NCBI GenBank assembly: GCA_964639175.1
Contig: CAZXCE010000271.1
Location: forward strand, 1 to 10,625
Direction: 5' to 3'
Source: JACQXX01 sp964639175
Lineage (GTDB): Bacteria > Acidobacteriota > Blastocatellia > Chloracidobacteriales > Chloracidobacteriaceae
DNA length: 10,625 nucleotides
A program made the position numbers and the translations under genes. Numbering within the stretch: the stretch's first letter is position 1; each line of letters starts with the position of its first letter. Below are positions 6,120 through 10,625 of this stretch, in pieces. Under the pieces are notes generated by a model. It searched no databases, was not told the origin of the DNA, and saw only the letters and a list, made by a program, of their open reading frames with translations.

Positions 6120-6426
6120 AACTTGAACCGCCAAAAGGCTGGAGTTTGGTTGAACCCTGAACAGCCTGGTACCATTTAACTATCCTTTATTCTATCCTTT
6201 AACCTGTTGTGAACGCGTTCACAATTTTGAAAATTATACCAGGCATTGGATCGCAACCGATGTCCTGAACTCAACTCAGCTCAAAGGGTTTATGGTGGGA
6301 CATCCAGTTGCGCTTTGATTGTATTTTTGGAGTTGACTCAACCCCAGGTTCACACTTTAATGTGTTTCCCAACCTTACCCCCCAATCTCATTTCTGACAT
6401 ATCTCAAATAAATGGAGCATCTTTCA
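6120..6426. other. Intergenic region / leader of small ORF
   Basis: About 300 bases without a supported gene. It includes one isolated GAACCCTGAAC, the second 18-bp palindrome (6207-6224), and an AT-rich patch with TTATAC (6234-6239) that could be a -10 element lying just after the palindrome. The frame open at 6246-6434 has no ribosome site and an unconvincing peptide. Confidence 0.55.
6207..6224. promoter_or_regulatory. 18-bp perfect palindromic operator, copy 2
   Basis: TTGTGAACGCGTTCACAA again, identical to 3699-3716 and also sharing ACC-Y-G just before it. It lies 202 bases before the small ORF and 87 bases after the VOC stop. The flanks otherwise differ, so the match is a conserved binding site rather than a recent duplication. 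Confidence 0.78.
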
Positions 6427-6588
6427 ATGTCTGACAACAATGCAAATCCCACCACGCCAGCGCCCAGCGTGCCGGAAAATGAAGCTCAGCAACCAGCTTC
6501 TGAACTGGCCATCAAAACCAGTGTCAAAGCCGGAGACGGTGACGCCAAAGGCCCTGGTGAAGGCGGTCTTTGGGATCACAATGGTTAA
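6427..6588 (+). CDS. Small ORF, 53 aa, possible peptide precursor
   Basis: A 53-codon frame, ATG to TAA. Seen: a GGAG nine bases before the ATG, an N-terminal half rich in Asn, Pro, Thr, Ala and Glu (residues 1-27), a short AIKTSVKAG segment (28-36), and a Gly-rich end GDGDAKGPGEGGLWDHNG. It has no Cys, no signal peptide and no membrane helix. The leader-like then Gly-rich layout recalls precursors of ribosomally made modified peptides, and the KTSVKAG segment resembles short peptides of unknown function that I recall from several phyla; both are impressions. The upstream palindrome, shared with the P450 operon, suggests common control. It could instead be a free small protein or a chance frame. 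Confidence 0.6.
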   Translation: MSDNNANPTTPAPSVPENEAQQPASELAIKTSVKAGDGDAKGPGEGGLWDHNG

Positions 6589-6618
6589 TCTCTGACTGGA
6601 TCCTGTTGCGGAATACAA

Positions 6619-6667
6619 AGAGCGTGCTGTTTTCCAGGAACTTCCATCTGGACTAATTGCACGCTCT
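6619..6667 (+). terminator. Stem-loop after small ORF, possible terminator
   Basis: AGAGCGTGC (6619-6627) pairs perfectly with GCACGCTCT (6659-6667), with an inner TCCAG/CTGGA stem (6633-6637/6648-6652). It starts 30 bases after the small ORF stop. There is no U-run after it, so an intrinsic terminator role is only possible; it may be an mRNA-stabilising 3' structure. Confidence 0.45.
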
Positions 6668-6676
6668 CACTCTATG

Positions 6677-6792
6677 TAAGTACCTTACCGAAAATTTCCA
6701 AACATTTTAACCACGGAAAACACGGAAAACACGGAAAAGAATCAAGCACTTACCAAACCCAATATCTCAGAAAATTTATGACAAGGTACTTA
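6677..6792. repeat. 10-bp inverted repeat enclosing (CACGGAAAA)x3
   Basis: TAAGTACCTT (6677-6686) and AAGGTACTTA (6783-6792) are perfect reverse complements. The interior has three exact tandem CACGGAAAA units (6712-6738). The 116-base size resembles a small non-coding repeat element. It lies between the small ORF and the convergent anti-sigma gene. Confidence 0.6.
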
Positions 6793-6797
6793 TCAGT

Positions 6798-7736
6798 TTA
6801 TTTGGCCAGCTTTAAGTTCTCGATAAAGTCACGGTCCTTGGTACCGGTATGACACACAAAACACGAATCCTGGCCACGTTCTTCAAGGTCTGAAACCAGG
6901 GCGTAGGTCAGCCCCCGATCTGCCCAGGAAATGACCTTCAGATGGTTGATTGAATCACAATGAAAGGTAATGCCTTTCGATTTGATTTCCTCTCCGCCTG
7001 ACGGCATCACCACTGAATTGGCCGTCACCACCAGCGTGATCGGACGGTGGTGCATTTCATAGGCCACAAATGCGGCATAATCGTTTTTAAATCCGACCAG
7101 ACGGGCACCTTCGAGCTGATACAGTCTGGTCTGCCCTGACGACTCTTGATAATTTGGTAACTTCAATTGAAATGCGACTTTGCCAGCAAACCAGGCCGAA
7201 ATCTGGTCGGGCGACCCGGTTGAAATTTCGAGCGGAAGCTGTCCTCGCAACCGCCGGAGATGGGTATCCACTGCCATGCGGGCAAATTCGGACGGTGTCG
7301 GGATCAGGCGATGTGTCAGGCGAAATCCCCCGACCCAGATTCCAACCAACGTCATCACCACCAGTGATGCCGCCAGTGCCAGCCGTTTCCAGTTCCAAAA
7401 GGACGCTGAGGGTCTGGCTGTCTGGACATCTATGTTTTTTTGGATTCGTTCCCGAAGCGATACCGGCGCCCGGTGGGGGGCTGAGATTTCAGCCATTGCC
7501 AGTTCAACTCGGGCTCGAAACTCTGAACCGGCGCGGTACAGTGGCTGATGCGCCCGAAGTTGCGTCAGAAATTGCCGCTGGTCTTGAAAAATCCCGTCAC
7601 ACACAACGCACTGGCGCAAATGCTCGGTGAGCTGAGTGCTTTCCGGTTCGCTCAGTTCTTCGTCAAGGTAAAAGTTGATGAGGTCTCGAAAACGATCACA
7701 CGAGTTCATGACTGAAAATACCGGGTTACCTTTCAT
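6798..7736 (-). CDS. Anti-sigma factor, zinc finger plus CxxCH tail
   Basis: A 312-residue single-pass membrane protein. Seen: an N-terminal ZAS-type domain with Cys13 and His39-x3-Cys43-x2-Cys46, which in the family binds zinc and holds the sigma factor; a basic stretch; one membrane helix (about 118-137); then an extracytoplasmic domain of about 170 residues ending in SCFVCHTG. CFVCH (292-296, encoded at 6849-6863) fits the haem c attachment motif CxxCH. It follows the ECF sigma gene with an 11-base overlap (its ATG lies inside the last sigma codons), pointing to coupled translation. A second Met at residue 10 (ATG at 7709) would start just before the zinc finger and cannot be excluded. Inferred: senses an envelope or redox signal and releases the sigma factor. 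Confidence 0.85.
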   Translation of the reverse strand: MKGNPVFSVMNSCDRFRDLINFYLDEELSEPESTQLTEHLRQCVVCDGIFQDQRQFLTQLRAHQPLYRAGSEFRARVELAMAEISAPHRAPVSLRERIQKNIDVQTARPSASFWNWKRLALAASLVVMTLVGIWVGGFRLTHRLIPTPSEFARMAVDTHLRRLRGQLPLEISTGSPDQISAWFAGKVAFQLKLPNYQESSGQTRLYQLEGARLVGFKNDYAAFVAYEMHHRPITLVVTANSVVMPSGGEEIKSKGITFHCDSINHLKVISWADRGLTYALVSDLEERGQDSCFVCHTGTKDRDFIENLKLAK

Positions 7737-8283
7737 CGGGAGACGGGTTCATTTCTGAGTGCATCAGGAGGAGCCGAAGCTGTTCCCTGGCACGTCCAAG
7801 CCGGGACATCACTGTCCCAATCGGACAGTGCAAAATGCTGGCAATTTGTTGATAACTAAACCCTTCGATATCACGCAAAATGACGACTTCGCGATGGGGT
7901 TCTGAAAGTCGGCGAATGGCCGTTTGCACCTGTTCGCGTTCGATTTTCTGAACCAGCCGCACGTGTGGGTTGCTGTGTTCGGCGTCAAGCCAGTCACGGC
8001 GGGAGTCTTCTTCAGCATCCAGTTCCACAAACTGTGGGCCGCTTTGATCGTGACGGATTTGATTGAGCCAGATGTTGCGCATAATGGCAAACAACCAGCT
8101 TTTCAAATTGCTGTCCGGGAGCAACCGTCCAAAGGCGCGGGCAGCCCGAAGGTACGTCTCCTGGACCAGATCTTCGGCCTCAGTCTGGTTACGGGTCAAA
8201 GCCATGGCAAAGCCATAGAGCGCATCCAGGTGCTCTAACGCCGACTGACTGAACTGCGAAGCTTGCGAAGGGTCTGATGACAT
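7726..8283 (-). CDS. ECF (group 4) RNA polymerase sigma factor
   Basis: A 185-residue sigma factor of usual ECF length. Seen: region 2 (about 17-80) with the core-binding and -10 recognition helices, including AEDLVQETYLRA (37-48) and SWLFAIMRNIWLNQIR (62-77); an acidic linker (85-105); and region 4 (about 118-173) with the HTH GFSYQQIASILHCPIGTVMSRLGRARE (key residues Tyr144, Gln145, Gly156, Ser160, Arg161). No extra C-terminal domain. It redirects RNA polymerase to a stress or envelope regulon. Its last codons overlap the anti-sigma start. The 146-base gap up to the LysR gene must hold its promoter; I could not identify a trustworthy -35/-10 pair, and no strong Shine-Dalgarno sequence precedes the ATG. 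Confidence 0.95.
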   Translation of the reverse strand: MSSDPSQASQFSQSALEHLDALYGFAMALTRNQTEAEDLVQETYLRAARAFGRLLPDSNLKSWLFAIMRNIWLNQIRHDQSGPQFVELDAEEDSRRDWLDAEHSNPHVRLVQKIEREQVQTAIRRLSEPHREVVILRDIEGFSYQQIASILHCPIGTVMSRLGRAREQLRLLLMHSEMNPSPDER

Positions 8284-8429
8284 TGCGGGCCTGGGGTGAA
8301 AGCTTTGGGCTCAAGATGTTGAGTTGCAGCCGGTTGCACTGAACCGAGTGACGTGAAACCGTATTCTTCGCCCAAACTTCGTCCCGTCTGCTTCAGTCTT
8401 CCGCCCAACATTTTTAGTTTGAACCTGCA

Positions 8430-9278
8430 TCATCTCAACTTCTTTAGAACAAATTCTTCAAAAGAATTGATGACGGCATTCCCGGCATTATGCTTCAAAA
8501 GAGACACGTGTGTATCGCTCAATTCCGGAAATTCCTGACGCGGCAGCGCATGCAACTGCTCTGGAATCATCGTCCGTGGCAGGACGGTCACTCCCAGACC
8601 CGCTTTGACCGCCGCAATGGTTCCGGCATAGCTGGGACTGGAAAAAACCAGCCGCCACTTCATCCCAGCTTCTTCCAGTGCGGCAATGGCTCGGGCACGA
8701 TACACACAGGGTTGCGGCGAGAGCACCAGCGGCAATGGTTTGGTTTGATCAGGGTGAGCAAACAGACTGAGATCCCCGACCCATTCGAGTTTTTCCGACC
8801 ATACCTCAAGCCCATTGGGAAAATCCTCGGGACGGTTCATTTTCACCAAAACCAGGTCAAGCCCACCTCGCTTGAAGCGCTCAAACAGGTTAAGTGTCAG
8901 GTCACACTCAATATTGAGCAAAATACGCGGATGAATCCGGGCAAAATCCACCAGTACATCTGACAGAAAAACGCTGGCGAAATCTTCCGGCAACCCAAAC
9001 CGGACTTCACCTTCCAGCTCTGGCTCTTTAAAGCGATCCATCGCTTCCCGGTGGAGCGCAAAAATCTGGCGGGCATACGCCAGAAAAACCTCACCTTCGT
9101 TGGTGAGTGCCAGTGTTTTGCTCCGGATAATCAGTGGTTTGCCAAGTAATTCTTCAAGCTTGGCAATTTGTTGACTGATGGCCGATTGGGTACGTCCAAC
9201 ACGGTCAGCGGCCCTGGTAAAACTCCCGGTTTCAGCCACAGCCAGAAAACATTGAAGCGTAATTGTATCAAAGCTCAT
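8430..9278 (-). CDS. LysR-type transcriptional regulator
   Basis: A 282-residue LTTR of slightly short length. Seen: the N-terminal winged HTH (about 5-64) with SFTRAADRVGRTQSAISQQI and the wing PLIIRSKTLALTNEGE, a linker helix, and a two-lobed effector-binding domain (about 92-280) opening GEVRFGLPEDF and including the GTIAAVKAGLGVTVLP segment typical of the family. The GLPEDF sequence resembles the LrhA-like branch, an impression only. It acts as a DNA-binding dimer or tetramer in the cytoplasm. It is divergent from the DabB-like gene across 110 bases, the classic layout for an LTTR that controls its neighbour and itself; LysR genes next to DAB operons are known in other bacteria. The first bases of the gene carry one copy of a direct repeat. 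Confidence 0.93.
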   Translation of the reverse strand: MSFDTITLQCFLAVAETGSFTRAADRVGRTQSAISQQIAKLEELLGKPLIIRSKTLALTNEGEVFLAYARQIFALHREAMDRFKEPELEGEVRFGLPEDFASVFLSDVLVDFARIHPRILLNIECDLTLNLFERFKRGGLDLVLVKMNRPEDFPNGLEVWSEKLEWVGDLSLFAHPDQTKPLPLVLSPQPCVYRARAIAALEEAGMKWRLVFSSPSYAGTIAAVKAGLGVTVLPRTMIPEQLHALPRQEFPELSDTHVSLLKHNAGNAVINSFEEFVLKKLR

Positions 9279-9388
9279 TCGTTTTTCTAATTCTCGACAT
9301 TAAAATTATTCGTTTCCCTTATATTAGCAATCCTTATATTCTCGGGCAACTGAAACAAGATTTTTGAATAACTGTGAGGAATTACATT
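9279..9388. promoter_or_regulatory. Divergent promoter region of lysR and dabB-like gene
   Basis: An AT-rich 110-base spacer. ATTCGTTTNNCT occurs at 9277-9288 (overlapping the LysR start) and at 9308-9319, 31 bases apart, close to three helical turns. CCTTATATT occurs at 9317-9325 and 9332-9340, 15 bases apart. These are candidate LTTR boxes and promoter parts; TATATT also suits a -10 element. The + strand gene has GAGGA (9376-9380) eight bases before its ATG. Confidence 0.55.
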
Positions 9389-10625
9389 ATGTCAGGGTAT
9401 TCATTCGAATCCCTTTTCCACCTTGATGCACTGGCTCAGGTACTGATGGCACTGGTTGGGTTTATCGGCCTGGTCGTCTGGCTCTTTGCCCGACGATATA
9501 TGCAGGGAGATCAACACTATCACCGGTTTTTGGGATTACTGGCGCTGCTGGTGTTTTCGGTTATGACCATGGCGGCGGCTGACCACCTGTTGTTTTTGCT
9601 TTTCACCTGGGGGATCAGTAACGCGCTGCTGGTGTGCCTGATGGTTCATAAGGCCCAGTGGAAGGCGGCTCGCGCCTCAGGCTGGGTCGCCGCTCGAATA
9701 TTCCTGTTTGGATTTATCCTGCTTTCATCGGCGTTTGGGCTGCTTTTTTATACAACAGGCGCCACGTCTGTTCAGACAATTGTAACAACCTCATCTGGCG
9801 GAACCTGGCCAGTCACGGTGGCGCTGATACTGATGGGACTGGCGGCGATGGTTCAATCCGCTATCTGGCCTTTTCATGGCTGGCTGCTCAGTTCGCTGAA
9901 CTCTCCGACACCGGTGTCGGCCATTATGCACGCCGGACTGGTCAATGGCGGTGGCTTTCTGCTGGTTCGCTTTGCGCCGCTCTATATAAATCAATCAACG
10001 CTTCTGACGGGGTTGTTTGTCCTGGGCATAGCCACTGCACTCATTGGAACATTTTGGAAGCTCATGCAACCCAACATCAAGCGGATGCTGGCCTGTTCGA
10101 CAATGGGGCAGATGGGCTTTATGCTCGCCCAATGCGGGCTTGGACTCTTCCCGGCAGCCGTGGCACATCTGTGCTGGCACGGGATGTTTAAAGCCTTTTT
10201 GTTTCTTGGATCCGGCAGTGCCGCTCAGGAAAAACGCTTGCCCGCTGGTGCCCCACCCGATGCGCTGACTTTTCTTCTGGCCCTGGCCTGTGGACTGGCC
10301 GGAAGTTACGGGTTTGCGCTGGCCAGTCACCAGACCTGGATCGCAATGGATACGACCCTGGTTTTAACCGCAGTGGCCTTTATCGCTGGCAGCCAGTTTG
10401 CCCTGACCATGCTCCCAGCCGCCCCCTGGAAACGCTTTCCGCTGGCCTTGATACTGACCAGTCTGATGGGCGGACTCTATGGCAGCAGCGTCTGGCTGGT
10501 TGAGATCGTCCTCGAACCGCTCCACCTGATGCAGCCTCAGCCGCTACATGCCATTCACCTTACAGGGGTGCTGGTCTTGGGTTTGGCCTGGGTGGGAATG
10601 GTGTTTGGTCACACCCTGTGCCAGT
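9389..10625 (+). CDS. dabB: DabB-like NuoL/NdhF-family membrane subunit (partial, 3' end outside window)
   Basis: The frame is open from the ATG at 9389 to the window end (412 codons, no stop), so the C-terminus is missing. The protein is almost all membrane helices. Seen: AIWPFHGWLLSSLNSPTPVS (158-177) then HAGLVNGGGFLLVRFAPL (181-198), the core of the antiporter-like family; WKLMQPNIKRMLACSTMGQM (223-242), matching the lysine-bearing TM8 region; and AHLCWHGMFKAFLFLGSGSA (259-278). LNSPTPVS, NGGGF and CWHGMFKA point to DabB, the partner of DabA (DUF2309) in energy-coupled CO2/bicarbonate accumulation, rather than complex I. Odd against NuoL: Gln156 sits where NuoL has a key TM7 Lys, and WG (74-75) where NuoL has WE; this may be normal for DabB. 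dabA is expected downstream. Confidence 0.82.
   Translation, partial: MSGYSFESLFHLDALAQVLMALVGFIGLVVWLFARRYMQGDQHYHRFLGLLALLVFSVMTMAAADHLLFLLFTWGISNALLVCLMVHKAQWKAARASGWVAARIFLFGFILLSSAFGLLFYTTGATSVQTIVTTSSGGTWPVTVALILMGLAAMVQSAIWPFHGWLLSSLNSPTPVSAIMHAGLVNGGGFLLVRFAPLYINQSTLLTGLFVLGIATALIGTFWKLMQPNIKRMLACSTMGQMGFMLAQCGLGLFPAAVAHLCWHGMFKAFLFLGSGSAAQEKRLPAGAPPDALTFLLALACGLAGSYGFALASHQTWIAMDTTLVLTAVAFIAGSQFALTMLPAAPWKRFPLALILTSLMGGLYGSSVWLVEIVLEPLHLMQPQPLHAIHLTGVLVLGLAWVGMVFGHTLCQ

Noticed and set aside
6246..6434. 62-codon frame before the small ORF
   Set aside because: No Shine-Dalgarno sequence, no recognisable pattern, and it ends inside the start of the better-supported small ORF.
7154..7630. 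158-codon frame opposite the anti-sigma gene
   Set aside because: Fully antisense to a gene with clear zinc finger, membrane helix and operon overlap.
9851..9865. Loss of the NuoL TM7 lysine (Gln156) as a sign of an inactive pump
   Set aside because: From memory DabB-type proteins commonly have Gln-Ser-Ala here, so it is probably family-typical, not decay.
9658..10191. 177-codon frame inside the DabB-like gene
   Set aside because: The other frame of the same strand encodes an uninterrupted, strongly recognisable membrane protein; this one is its shadow.

Overview
The window reads as chromosomal DNA of a mid-GC, free-living Gram-negative-type bacterium. The best guess is Acidobacteriota, Blastocatellia-like. 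That guess rests on the heptamer repeats of the GGGTTCA/GGGCTGA type that fill several intergenic gaps, on a GNRA-capped GC hairpin inside a small transposon-like repeat, and on the mix of genes. No rRNA or other phylogenetic marker is present, so the assignment is impressionistic.

Region 1 (1-2744, + strand) is a three-gene run: a von Willebrand factor A (MIDAS) protein, a conserved protein of unknown function, and a short ThiF/E1-like adenylyltransferase. Gaps carrying heptamer arrays separate the genes. This looks like the 3' part of an E1-like/vWA cassette whose upstream partners lie outside the window. The gap before the ThiF gene holds a nested structure: a 22-bp perfect inverted repeat made of heptamers, which encloses a 133-bp MITE-like element with 13-bp perfect termini bounded by TA.

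Region 2 (2871-3434, - strand) is a SLOG-fold (LOG/DprA-like Rossmannoid) protein, convergent with the ThiF gene. The two are separated by a 14-bp inverted repeat.

Region 3 (3435-6797) holds a long non-coding leader, a cytochrome P450 and VOC/glyoxalase-like protein operon (4211-6119), and a 53-residue small ORF (6427-6588) with a Pro-rich N-terminus and a Gly-rich C-terminus ending Trp-Asp-His-Asn-Gly. The same 18-bp perfect palindrome, TTGTGAACGCGTTCACAA, lies upstream of the P450 operon and upstream of the small ORF. This suggests one regulator controls both, and raises the speculative idea that the peptide is a P450 substrate.

Region 4 (6798-9278, - strand) holds a LysR regulator, then an ECF sigma factor overlapping its anti-sigma factor. 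The anti-sigma factor has the usual zinc-finger N-terminus and one membrane helix, but its extracytoplasmic tail carries a CxxCH (haem c-type) motif.

Region 5 (9389-window end, + strand) is a NuoL/NdhF-like membrane protein of the DabB type (energy-coupled inorganic carbon uptake). It is divergent from the LysR gene, which may regulate it, and it runs off the window before any DabA partner could be seen.
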